This document shows, piece after piece, positions 54,260-64,000 of a stretch of 64,000 nt of DNA. Within the stretch, counting starts at the first letter, position 1, and the number at the start of each line of letters is the position of its first letter. The stretch is from positions 9,297,222 to 9,361,221 of the forward strand of contig OY759222.1 in NCBI GenBank assembly GCA_963662175.1. The letters run 5' to 3'. A program made the position numbers and the translations under genes. The notes under the pieces are model-generated. The model was given only the letters and a program-made list of their open reading frames with translations. It was not told the DNA's origin and made no database searches. The stretch is from Aradus depressus. Lineage: Eukaryota > Arthropoda > Insecta > Hemiptera > Aradidae.

Positions 54260-54840
54260 CTCATCGGCAATGTACTTTGGAAAAATTCACTACAACACGG
54301 GACGACCTTTTTATATTTTAGAAGATAAATAATACGAACAATATATTAAGGACAGCCCCACCGTTTTTGGAAATTGTCTTTATAATTTCTGAACAAATCT
54401 AAGGTTAAGTGTTGCAATGAATTGTCCCTTTTCGCGAACTTGGTGTTTTGTTACCTCATGATATTATAAGACTTACCAGAATACATTTCTGCTATCTGTG
54501 TTGATATAGTGGAAAGCTAATAAAATAAATAAACAAAAAAAACTTGTTTAGTCATATATAATAATATATGTATATATCTTATATACTGTTTAATTCCATA
54601 CAAATATATACATAGAGTGCTTTTGTAAAGTGACTTTCGTGTCTAAGGAGTAAAAATATGTGAAGTAATGAGTAGGTTTCTACCCAGTAACGCCAATATG
54701 AAATGATTTTGCGAAGGGAGGGGAGGCAGAGAGAGTGATCTGAAAGTCCTGTAGTGGCCATATCACATATTTTTATTAAATATTTGATCAAAAATAATTA
54801 TATATTTATGTGCATATATATTTTTCTAGGATATATATCT
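54260..54840 (+). repeat. Local duplication, copy 1
   Basis: aaaattcactacaacac, gcttttgtaaagtgac, gaaatgattttgcgaaggga, tattaaatatttgatcaaaa are in the same order and orientation as in 55975-56426. Confidence 0.8.
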
Positions 54841-54841
54841 C

Positions 54842-55929
54842 TGGTCACAGGGAATAAATTGGTAAGTAGGAATAGATAATTAAAATACACAATTTCTTTG
54901 TCAAACTTCACTATATATTCTCAAATACTCAACTAGTTTCGCCGTGTTAAGGCATTATCAAGAGTCGGGGAATTCCTTGTTTTTGTTACTCTATAAATTC
55001 CAATAAACAGATATTTGCAAGATAATAATAAATATAAAATAAAAAAGAAAATATATATATATATAAAATCTAATAAAGCGAATCTAACAGTAAAGTGTTG
55101 GTACTTATATAGGTATGACTCATGAATTATATAAATGTAAAATATAATAATATTAAAGTGAATAAAAACAAATACATATAATTTAGAGACAAATTAAAAC
55201 ATCAAATGAAAATTATAGTATTCTCTGAATGTCAGTTGGCAAAACATTTCTACAATCATCAGACTCTTAGCTACTTGATATTTAAATTAAGAAGGGGGGA
55301 ATGGTTCAGTTCTATTTGTTCATTTAGCATTACAATATCGTTATTTTTGTTTAGTTTAATAAATAATTAATAAATTATTTGAAATTGGTAAGTCTGAATT
55401 CGTAACTTTTCATGGCAGAACTTTTTTATTTTTGAATTAATCGCGTAAATCCAGTTTTTGGAATAAATAAATTATGTTTGCATCATTATTAATCATATGC
55501 CTTCTAAATCTATAGGAGGAATGAAAATGAGTATTTTTAATCCTTTTTTGGATTTTTCGTTTAGTTACCTAATCATTCCCCATCACTTACCTAATTATTA
55601 ACCATACTTTTGAAATGATCGTGAATGATGCCTAGCTAAAGTTGATTTAACAGAAAACACCCTCTTCACTTGGAATAGTCTGCCGAAGTGAATAAATGGT
55701 TAAATGCAATTATCTTGTGAATGATTTCTCAAAGAAGTAGATTAAGTTGATTTAACCGAGAACATACACAATTTTACGAGATGTCAAGAAACCCACATCT
55801 TTATAATTCCGAAAGTATTAGAGTCCTGAGCTCCCAACTTCTTCACAGTGCGCAGATGGCTTGGTAGATCATCACAGTACACTTAACTCATTTTGGCCAT
55901 TTTACTACTTAATAACTTATTCCCTCTGA
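54842..55929 (-). mobile_element. MITE, copy 2 of an inverted pair, with nested insertion
   Basis: Reverse copy of 49599-50183 (shared gcgcagatggctt, cacatctttataattccg). Without the insertion at 54868-55381 it would be about 574 bp, as expected. Confidence 0.85.
54868..55381 (-). mobile_element. Nested insertion with 12-bp TSD and hairpin-GAAA motif
   Basis: Flanked by aaattggtaagt at 54856-54867 and 55382-55393. In reverse it carries cttgataatgcc, ttaacacggcgaaactagt. 514 bp, no ORF. The TSD length suggests a target-primed retroelement; class unknown. Confidence 0.75.
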
Positions 55930-55974
55930 TATAACATGTACTTAAAGGTATCAAAACATCAAATTCGAGAGAAG

Positions 55975-56426
55975 AGCCATTGGAAAAATTCACTACAACA
56001 CCAGGCGACCTCGTTATATTTTAGACAATATATTACAGTCCTTAATACATAAAACTTGTTTAACTTTATATCCAATTCCAAAAAATACATAACCATAGTG
56101 TACCGGGTTCGACTTACGTTCTTGTAAAGTGATTTTTTGGTCTAAGAATGTAAAAATATGTGATTTGGCCATTACAAGACGTTCTTATACCAATCACGCT
56201 TACAGATCACTATATCACCCTTCTCCTTCTCTCATACTGGCATCATTGGGTATATGAAAGTAATGAGTTGGCATCTACCCAGTAATGCCAGTATGAAATG
56301 ATTTTGTGAAGGGAGGGGGGAGAGAGTGTGATCTGTAAGCGTGGTTGGTATAAGAATGTCCTGTAATGACCATATCACATATTTTTTATTAAATATTTGA
56401 TCAAAAATACATATTTATGTGCATAT
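55975..56426 (+). repeat. Local duplication, copy 2, containing a foldback
   Basis: Same as 54260-54840 but with an extra arm: 56157-56251 is the reverse complement of 56277-56380 (ggtataagaatgtcctgtaa). Copy 1 has only one arm. Confidence 0.8.
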
Positions 56427-57310
56427 GTTAGGGTGTATCGAATTTTTTTTAAATTTGATGGCCCTACGAAAAATTGAAAGTATTTGACATGTAAACAATA
56501 ACAGAATATCAAACAAACTATTGTCGATGCTTTAGGGGGTCCCACATTCGTCTCAAAAACACGATTTTTACGCTTTTTTGAGTAGTATATTAAGAACTGA
56601 AATTTTTTCCTATTTTATTGTTATTTTTCTGTCAAATTCCAATTCCAAGTAGTGCCCCACTTAATTACAAGTATTATCATCATAAAAAAACATTATTTCA
56701 TGTATTTAGAAGTTAAACAAGGAATATTAATTATAGACAAAATGACATACGAGAAATAAAAATTATACAAAATGCTACCATTGCGTCAGATTTTAATGCG
56801 GATAACTTTAGTATTTGAAAATTTGATGAAATTTAGTGTAAATTCAAATAAACTTTATATAAGTGAAATATAAATTTTAAAAAGTGAGCAATTTTAATCA
56901 ATATAGGACAAAATTGAAAAAGAAGTAATGAAATTTTATTTATAATTACAAGTATTTTTACAGTTTCATTCTTTTGACAAAACATAATCTCTTTTTGATT
57001 CAAACGTTGGCATAGATTTTCTCGTTTTAATCAAACTGATTATTTTACATTGCCTAGCATCATGACCGCATACTAACATTAAGGCTTCTGTGACTATTTT
57101 AACATGCCTTCAACGGCTTGAGTATGGCATGGGTATCGTAACTGAGCTTTGAATATAGTAAAAAGCGTGAAAATCGTGTTTTTGAGACGAATGTGGGACC
57201 CCCTAAAGCATCCACAATAGTTTGTTTGATATTCTGTTATTGTTTACATGTCAAATACTTTCAATTTTTCGTAGGGCCATCAAATTTAAAAAAATTTGAT
57301 AAACCCTAAC
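56427..57310. mobile_element. TIR element with 151-bp inverted ends
   Basis: Left arm 56427-56577 starts gttagggtgtatcg; right arm 57160-57310 ends gataaaccctaac. Shared cores atggccctacgaaaaattga and ctttagggggtcccacattc. Flanks both read atat. 884 bp, spacer AT-rich, no transposase. Confidence 0.9.
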
Positions 57311-57597
57311 ATATATATATATATTTTTTTAGAACATATATATTTTCTCTATTTATTACGAAGGGCCTTAAGAACATGAAACTGTTTTCCCCATTAAGTA
57401 CAGCTTTTTATATTCACTTTGCTTCTCCAATCTTAAGTTAAAGACCATTTTACCCTTTCAAAGCTGGAGGTTGAGGGCGTGGTTGAAAACATTGGACTCT
57501 AACTTGTTGTCTTCTTGTAAATCAGTAAATGAGCGATAACTGGTAGTAAAAATATACTTTAGTATAGCTATACTTTAGTATAGCAAGTCGTAAACAT
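57311..57597. other. No gene recognised
   Basis: AT-rich; a short duplication tatagctatactttag at 57560. Confidence 0.4.
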
Positions 57598-57749
57598 AAG
57601 AATCTTTGCAAGAATCGTTAAAGATTTACGTCGACATGGAGGTGGCAGACACGTTCTCAAACCCGACCAAGAATAACATTACAGCAACGATTTCCCCCAA
57701 GTTACAGCGCATTTCATGTCAAGGAAATTGTAACCAAAGAGTATTTTAT
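57598..57749 (+). other. Candidate host exon, weak
   Basis: Open frame MQESLKIYVDMEVADTFSN, then ATISPKLQRISCQGN, ending just before a gtaagtat donor at 57750. Composition is less AT-rich than the surroundings. The acceptor (tttgcaag) lacks a good pyrimidine tract and the peptide is not recognised. Reported only because of the donor. Confidence 0.2.
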
Positions 57750-57863
57750 GTAAGTATATTGCTTACATGTCTAATAATGTACAATTTTATGTCTTCACAA
57801 TGTTGGTATTTAAATATCGACTATAACAGTCATCTTAGGATTATTGCTTGGAAACTTCTATAA

Positions 57864-58153
57864 AATTGGTATTTTAGGATATTTAAATTATACCTTAAAT
57901 CAAAATAAACTTATCAGAAACTTTATGAACTTTAAGAAAATAAATTTAATTTTATGGACTTAAATTATGATTTTAAAATACAGTCAAGTGTCGAACAGTC
58001 GAAGGAGGGCAGGAAACTGAAGGAGATTTGTCCATAATAGTCTTTCATTGTTACGAAGAATCAGTTATGCCCTTGGGGAGAGCAATGTCATTACTATATT
58101 ATTATTATATGATAGTACGATGTAAAAGGGTAGAGTGATGAACCCAAAAATAC
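57864..58153. other. No gene recognised
   Basis: AT-rich. Confidence 0.4.
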
Positions 58154-58161
58154 CCCGGAAG

Positions 58162-58631
58162 TAGAGATGGGTATCGATTAACCGATCAATCGAAATAATC
58201 GATGTTTCGGAAAAATAATCGGTGTTTTAATCGATGTCGTATAGGTTCGATTATTATTAAACGATTATTAAATTTTTAATTAAAATTACAACTCATCCGA
58301 AAAACAGGAGAAAAAAATGAAAAATGAATTAATTATTATTCATCCAAAGTGCAACTCGCCTAAAAAAGTGGGAGGAGACTATCGTATCGACTATCGATAA
58401 AACACAGTTCATCTGTGGTGAACTGGTGATAAGTAAAAAGTAACCTTCTAATAGTTCTACTTCTAATTCTAATTTCTAATCATTTGTGAGTTGTGATTGA
58501 CTGATTGTAATAACTTTTGTTTGTGCGTTCGTTTAATCGATTAATCGATTATTTAACCAACAATTAATAAGTGTATCGATTAACTAGTAGAAAATAATAA
58601 TCGATGTTTTGTTGGTCGATACCCATCCCTA
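58162..58631. mobile_element. hAT-type MITE with subterminal ATCGAT repeats
   Basis: Ends tagagatgggtatcgatta and, in reverse, tagggatgggtatcgacca. Flanks cccggaag (58154-58161) and tccagaag (58632-58639) match in 6 of 8. Both ends are packed with atcgatt / aatcgat motifs. 470 bp, no coding. Confidence 0.85.
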
Positions 58632-58639
58632 TCCAGAAG

Positions 58640-59280
58640 GCGTGGGGGGGATGTTGAGGTGACTCCCTCGGCTTCAGCTGGATAGGATAGACGGGTTTTC
58701 TTCCACTGGCGTTGCCCTCCGTACTCTGCTTCTGCTTATATTTCTTGCATCTATGTCGAACCCCGAGCGAGCTGGGCAGGGCACACTAGTTGGACCAATT
58801 GTATCAAAAGATTCCTACTAGCGGCCCCTTAACCCAGGGCTGCTGAGGGAGCAGGAGCCGATCAAGGGTAGGGTCAGGCGTCAACTGATCCCAGGGGCCC
58901 TCTAGCACGGATTCCCAACCGCTCAACAGCCCCGGACAGCACCCGCGCTCGCCAGGGGCCTAAAAGGTTTGGGGACAGTGGTGTGATGGTAGTTCCACCT
59001 AGTAGCTTAACGGTGAACTACCATCACGGGCCAATCTTGTTAAATTGGGGAAGTTTTTATAGTCGTTCTCGGCTCGCGCGAAAATGTCGGATGAGAGTTG
59101 GTATCAAGTATTATTCATTTTTTTCATGTTTTACTTTTTAATGTTCGTCTAAAAGATGTCTTCTTTAAGGGAAAATAAAAAATCTGAATTGAAGTGGAAC
59201 GTGAGGGCGCAAGATCGAGGTCGATGGAGGCGGCTGCTCCGACCACTGAGTCTATGCCGAACGGAGTAAGTTAGTAAGTT
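58640..59280. other. GC-rich block, possible LINE UTR
   Basis: cccagggctgctgagggagc, gccccggacagcacccgcg is unlike the host composition. A short reading QDRGRWRRLLRPL near 59205-59250 resembles LINE ORF2 tails. No complete ORF; identity open. Confidence 0.35.
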
Positions 59281-60374
59281 ATTTGAAGAAGTAATTTAGT
59301 AAGTTGTTTGAAGACAGAAAAGTTATTTCTCGGTTACTATTGAACCTACTTCAAAGAGTTACTGACTACATATGACAGATTTCCAATTTAAACATTTTTC
59401 GTTTCTAGAAATAACGGTTTAACTAATATAACTCTACGTTATTCCCGGGCCATGCCTACTAATCTTCTAGTCATTCCATAAATTAATTTAAAGTAAATAC
59501 TTAAAAAATGCACGGTTTTTAACTAATACGCTGAAGATTCGCTGGGAACATATCTTTTATTCATAGATACAATAAAATATCGATATAACTATCAATAATT
59601 TAGTTTCAACAACATTTTGAATACTTACTATATTGACTATAAAATTATTTAATAATTAATAATTTAAATATTTTTTATTATTTGTTTTGAAAGCCTTACC
59701 TCTGTGTTTTATAGGCTGTAAAAAAATTCCTGTGTGAACAGCAGCAGGAAAGAGAGTCTCTGTAAATTTACATGCGTTTGATAATCTGCATGGAGCCGCT
59801 ACATTCATGTAATCCCTTCCTCTGGCTTTTGTCCCATTTACATATCATATAAAATTCATGATATATTCTAATTATAAATATATTCTACCTATACAAAATG
59901 AAATTTTATACCTGCCTTCCGGTCCAAAGTTTATGGTATTTTGAGTAGAATACCGGTGGTTATGAATTTATTTATTTTTGTATGGGTATATAAATTTATA
60001 CATTTTGACATTTTTCTAATTTAGAATCAATTTCAGTCAAAAAATTAGTTTTATCTTATGACAGAAATAAATTATTTCTTGTTTTTAAAATATGTAGAGT
60101 GTAAATGTAGGATTATTTTACTGCATGTAGTCGTCATACATTACAATATATGTTTATATGGCATTTAATCAAGCATCTTGTATGAAAATTTAACATATTT
60201 CAAGTGTAGTAGGCGGCATCAATCTGTAGGCATGACCTTTAAAATTGGTAACGGTTTAACTATGTGTCGGTAGTACTGTATTTTTTAAGCTCAACTCAAT
60301 CAAATTTCCATTCGATTTTCTAAAACAAAATGTATACCGATTTGTACAGTAGCGTTTGAAGTTTATGTTTAGTT
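59281..60374. other. AT-rich, no gene recognised
   Basis: At 59729-59763 a ttttatag acceptor-like site precedes an open stretch (FLCEQQQERESL, then stop), too short to call an exon. Confidence 0.4.
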
Positions 60375-60664
60375 AGTTATTTTGACTCATAAGGGGACTA
60401 ATAAGGGGAAGTCATATCGCTTACTACCAGAGCGCTCTTACGTCGCTCTCAGTGGGAGACGTAAATTTTGCCTAGCCAGGTTTAGTTAGGGTAGGGGGTC
60501 TTTAACGAGTATCTGACATCGTACAGGCTTGGGATCATCTCTTAACATCCCATCCGGAGGCCTAAACAAGGTTTTTTTTTACCTACCAGATAAAAAACCT
60601 AAAGGCTTCGGCCGGGTTTTGAACCCGCTATCTTAGGCAAGCTACCTCTGAGCTACCGGCGCCC
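60375..60664 (-). mobile_element. SINE-A, second hairpin subfamily
   Basis: Reverse copy ending gctaccggcgccct. Its hairpin is ttttttttacctaccagataaaaaa, pairing like the main subfamily but with other bases. Confidence 0.9.
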
Positions 60665-60726
60665 TAGATATGCTGGTTTCTTAAGACCTCTCATCTTCTT
60701 CATGAATCGATATTTCAGAGCGATAT

Positions 60727-61047
60727 TTGATGTTTGAAAAAAACACAGGCTGTTTCGGGGACGCAGCCTCAGTGGGGTACGTGAAACGTCTTGTGCGTGC
60801 TGCAGAGGGTGTATCGGCACTAGAATACAGAAATGACCTAACCATATACATAATGCGTCAAACGCGGGGACGCCATAGCAGAGCAACCGTCAAATTTCTG
60901 CAACAAATTACACACTTGTAAGTCTTATAACTCCTGAAGAGCACCGGTTTGAGTTCGATGAATTATACCAACTATGGCAGAGTGAGACCACTCCCGCTCG
61001 GATCGACAAACTTACTGCCGAACTACGCCTCTCTGAGGCTTATGCGT
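60727..61047 (+). pseudogene. Unidentified coding-like remnant
   Basis: The frame at 60727-60921 (GYVKRLVRAAEGVSALEYRN, then RQTRGRHSRATVKFL) is followed, after a shift, by ITPEEHRFEFDELYQLW then SETTPARIDKLTAELRLSEA to 61047. Charged, helix-rich and GC-richer than its surroundings. I do not recognise the family; retroelement gag or a decayed gene are both possible. Confidence 0.35.
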
Positions 61048-61194
61048 GATGGAGTAATGGCTTCTTTTGTAGTAAGGCGGGCGGGTAGTACGGTTGCATA
61101 GATACAAGCAATATTAGTGTTACATACGGTTTTAGAAAGCGACCCCCTACTGACCGAAATGAATGTCTGTCCTGAACCTGTGTATGTCTGCATG

Positions 61195-61285
61195 TTTGTG
61201 TACCAGTGAACACCATAACTCTCGATTGAATGAATGTATCTCTTTCGTCGTTCTGGTGGACATGAGCCCGACTTTCCTCTGGGGT
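61195..61285. repeat. Family X fragment joined to a SINE-A fragment
   Basis: aacaccataactctcgattg, aatgaatgtatc (X, +), directly followed by cgttctggtggacatgagcc (SINE-A, -). Confidence 0.7.
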
Positions 61286-61356
61286 CATCAATGAAAACTA
61301 ACATTATTGCAGAGATATTGTGAAATAATTCAAATGAACTTAAATGAACTAAAACA

Positions 61357-62180
61357 TAAGTTTATTAGTGGTATTGTCTAATTTCACATAATATATGGGA
61401 GTATTTTCGGTATTTCTACCATCCTCAGCCCTATATATAAGACTGTCTTATCTCTTATGCTTTTGGCTGAGGATGGTAGAAGTACCGAAAGTACTCCCCT
61501 GTATATTTCTGTACCATTTGGGAAAAACTAGGCAAGTCCAAAATCACAGGTTTTCAGGGCAGCGCTTTGAAATTTTCTGTTTTCAATATAAATCGAAATT
61601 TTTTGATAAATTATTTTTCCAACCGCCATTATTCAACAATTTCTCCATATTTTATTATGGAATGCATATATATTTAATTTTGTAATTTCACCATACATTT
61701 GTAGGATTTATATAAAATTGCACCCCCACTTATCTAGTTAATCACCCGAAATCAAACGAATTGTCTAATTTGCACCATCACTCACTAGTTATTCACGAAC
61801 TTATCTAGTTTTTGCCAATGAAAGAAGCGTTTCACAACTGCATAACGGTAATTATCTCTTCACCGCATCTGGGCAAATGTTTGTATAAGCAAGATAAATA
61901 CGTTTAACCAATTTTAGAGCATGAACTCGGTTTTGATAAAAATAGATAAATGCAATTGTATAAATCCATAAGTAAATTTCCGAGTTGTCTAAAAATGCCT
62001 AATGCGCTTTCAAGGATACCATTGACATTACGACTTGCATACTTTTACACGATGTGTAGAAGACCAATATGGGTTGCCCAGAGTATTTATCTCATTTTGG
62101 ACACAAATCGACCTATCTACTTTTTCCCAAATGGTACAGATATATTATGTGAAAACCGACACTACCACTAATAAACTTAT
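61357..62180. mobile_element. Inverted-end element; left arm carries a palindromic insertion
   Basis: Left arm ataagtttattagtggtatt ... cataatatat and gtaccatttgggaaaaact (61357-61527, interrupted); right arm, its reverse complement, at 62119-62180. The interior of 0.6 kb has no coding signal I trust. Confidence 0.75.
61397..61498. mobile_element. Tiny palindromic element (about 102 bp)
   Basis: Arms 61397-61430 and 61465-61498 pair at 32 of 34 positions (ggctgaggatggtagaa...), loop 34 bases. Absent from the equivalent point of the right arm (about 62140). Confidence 0.85.
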
Positions 62181-62868
62181 GTTAAGTTTTCCAGTTGGGT
62201 CCCACGATTCTCGTCAAAACATAGCTTTCGAACTGATTTTCTTCTCCAGGCTCTATGTCAGGAACCTGGCTTCGCATAGCTGGAGAAGTAAATACCTCGA
62301 AAGTTTACCAATGTAATTAGTTACCAGACCGGACAAGTACAGCGCTGTTAGCACCACTCTCTCTTCCCCCACCAATCTACTCTGAATCTGTGGCCTCTAA
62401 CCTTGTTTGAATTAATATTATATGCTTATAGAAACTGGCAGAGACATTTAAGAATCCACTTCTAAATAGATTGATCCTTAACAAATGTGTTGACCACATC
62501 AGATGTTTTTAAATTATTTTTACATGTTAACTTCTTGCCAAATTTGGAGCTTGAAGCTCAGAGGTTTGTGCTCAATACAATTTTTATTACATTCACCAAG
62601 CACTTTAAGTAAAACGTGATTATATTAACTATATCAGATAGAGTTGGTAGTTAAATTAAACGGAACGGCGCCATGTATAATGAAAATGTATTGATGAAAT
62701 TTGCATAACTCGTTGATAAATTATTGATGACTGTTCGGCCGATTGAATATAGAAATACTCTCATATAAAACTTGTTCCCTCAGTGTATTTCTTAAATCTG
62801 AGAATGTTATTCTGTTGGACTCAGATATGATCGCTGAGTGAAACTAAGAAGAGAATTTTTCATTTCTA
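62181..62868. other. No gene recognised
   Basis: Short frames only. Confidence 0.4.
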
Positions 62869-62876
62869 GAGGCAAT

Positions 62877-63686
62877 CATTGGCGTAGCTAGCATTATTAT
62901 GTTGGGGGGCCTGGAAGGGACAGGGGGGGGGGGGGGGGGGGCAGCCGGTCAACACGACCGAGATAATAAAACAATAGTTTACATTTCACAATCATATTTT
63001 TAGTTTAAGTTTAATTAAACTTAATAACAGATACCATACACAAAATATTAGTATGGTATAACAAAATAATCAACACAAATTTAAATCAATAATTAAATTT
63101 TCCATCAGTCGAGTCATCCAGTCTTATACAATAAGAGGCAGAAGTAAGTATCCACAATTAAATAAGCCTTAATTTTTTTTTTTTTTCAGCAAATCGTTCC
63201 AACACTTTTTCAGCTGAAATTTATTTTTTGCTATTTCATTCTCGTTCAGCTGATAACACTAAATGTACTCTAAAAAAAAATATTTTCGCTTTTTACGGCT
63301 TTCATTGAATACATTGTCTTTATTTTATGTAAACATTGCACCGCCCTGCGGAGTTTTTGGGAGAGATTTTTAAATTTTCATGCGTTTTGTTGTGACAGGC
63401 ACGACGATGCGTTCGGTAAACTCTAATACTTCGCTGATGGGCAGCATTCGTTGGAGTCCAAACTTAAAGAAAGCGTAATTTGCATCCGAATAACGTTTGA
63501 CTGGGAACTGACGCTTTCTATATCCTTCTAATGTCTTGAATGTGATGTTTGTCTGTGGTGGATTTGTCGTTATATATTATAATTAGGTACATTAGATCGC
63601 ACTTTTCTGGGGGGGAGGGGGGGCATCGGGCATTTGGGGGGGGGGGGGGGGGCGTGACCACCCCTGCCGCTCTAGCTACGCCAACG
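62877..63686. mobile_element. hAT-type element, imperfect 8-bp TSD
   Basis: Ends cattggcgtagctagc and, in reverse, cgttggcgtagctagagc. Flanks gaggcaat (62869-62876) and gagtcaag (63687-63694) share 6 of 8 bases. Long G runs sit just inside both ends. 810 bp, no transposase. Confidence 0.8.
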
Positions 63687-63783
63687 GAGTCAAGTGCAGG
63701 TAATAGGCTTTATACTATCTTAGCTGCCAGGAAATTGGGCGGATGTGATTCTCAAACCTCTGTCTGGGCGTGTGTGTAGGTAG

Positions 63784-64000
63784 TGCTGCAAGTGCAGAGT
63801 TGCCTTGCTGTGTCTGGTTCCTCAACCTTTCGACATCGAAACCGTCTTGATGCAAGGTGACAGTCTCTTCCCACTGCGACAAGATGGTTCGAGAGTGTTA
63901 ATTGACAGCGTGACACACAAGGTGTTGGCAATTGCAGACGACGTGACTGACTTAGCTCCTGGTTTGTGGATTCTGCAGACAGCGTACGGCTTGAGAACAA
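63784..64000 (+). pseudogene. Reverse-transcriptase fragment, cut by the window end
   Basis: Uninterrupted frame from 63784 to the end. VLMQGDSLFPLRQDG may be RT motif B (..GVxQGDxLSPLLF), and HKVLAIADDVTDLAPGLW has the form of motif C (A/YADD followed by V.LLA). The Y of YADD is I here. It lies next to a hAT element. Probably a non-LTR RT of unknown clade. Whether it is intact depends on sequence beyond 64000. Confidence 0.45.

Noticed and set aside
1..64000. Further integrin alpha exons on the plus strand
   Set aside because: I looked for codings of ACAPRY, FG-GAP (GAPR) and the CQAGF region next to splice sites and found none I could defend. A profile search could still find short ones.

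Overview
This is a window of an arthropod, most likely insect, nuclear genome. It is AT-rich, full of homopolymers and almost entirely made of transposable elements. The only host coding sequence I can defend is one 98-bp exon at 34237-34334 (+). It has consensus splice sites and encodes the start of the beta-propeller of an insect alpha-PS2-like integrin alpha subunit. Much of the window is therefore probably intron of that gene. No neighbouring exon was found, so the introns must be very long or the other exons lie outside. I cannot name the species. The R1-clade LINE, tRNA SINEs, CCTAA-like SINE tails and integrin wording all fit an insect.

Layout. 1-8 kb: an abundant unclassified repeat (called family X here), a tRNA-derived SINE (SINE-A), minus-strand Jockey-like LINE remnants and a (GA)n-containing satellite. 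9-10 kb: a deleted Tc1 element. 11.7-12.3 kb: a PIF/Harbinger derivative. 14.66-17.91 kb: a nearly intact R1-clade LINE with its target-site duplication (TSD). 18.2-20.0 kb: a DNA transposon with many subterminal repeats that splits a SINE-A copy. 20-32 kb: family X copies, TIR elements, a second Harbinger derivative with a MADF fragment, a nested retroposon and an LTR-element remnant with a tRNA-Lys primer-binding site. 32.4-33.0 kb: a 31-bp minisatellite. 33.6 kb: a young SINE of a second family (SINE-B), 0.4 kb before the integrin exon. 34.6-64 kb: foldback-type repeats, four hAT-type elements (8-bp duplications at 39.1, 44.7, 58.2 and 62.9 kb), pogo/Tigger pieces, a Jockey RT pseudogene, more X and SINE-A copies, and at the right edge a reverse-transcriptase fragment that runs out of the window.

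Nothing resembles an operon or gene cluster. The biology is nested colonisation of introns by mobile DNA, with several insertions datable by nesting and TSDs. The least explained component is family X: noncoding, at least 20 copies or fragments, terminal inverted repeats that are themselves palindromes, and internally repeated modules. Boundaries were read by eye and are approximate to a few bases unless a TSD fixes them.
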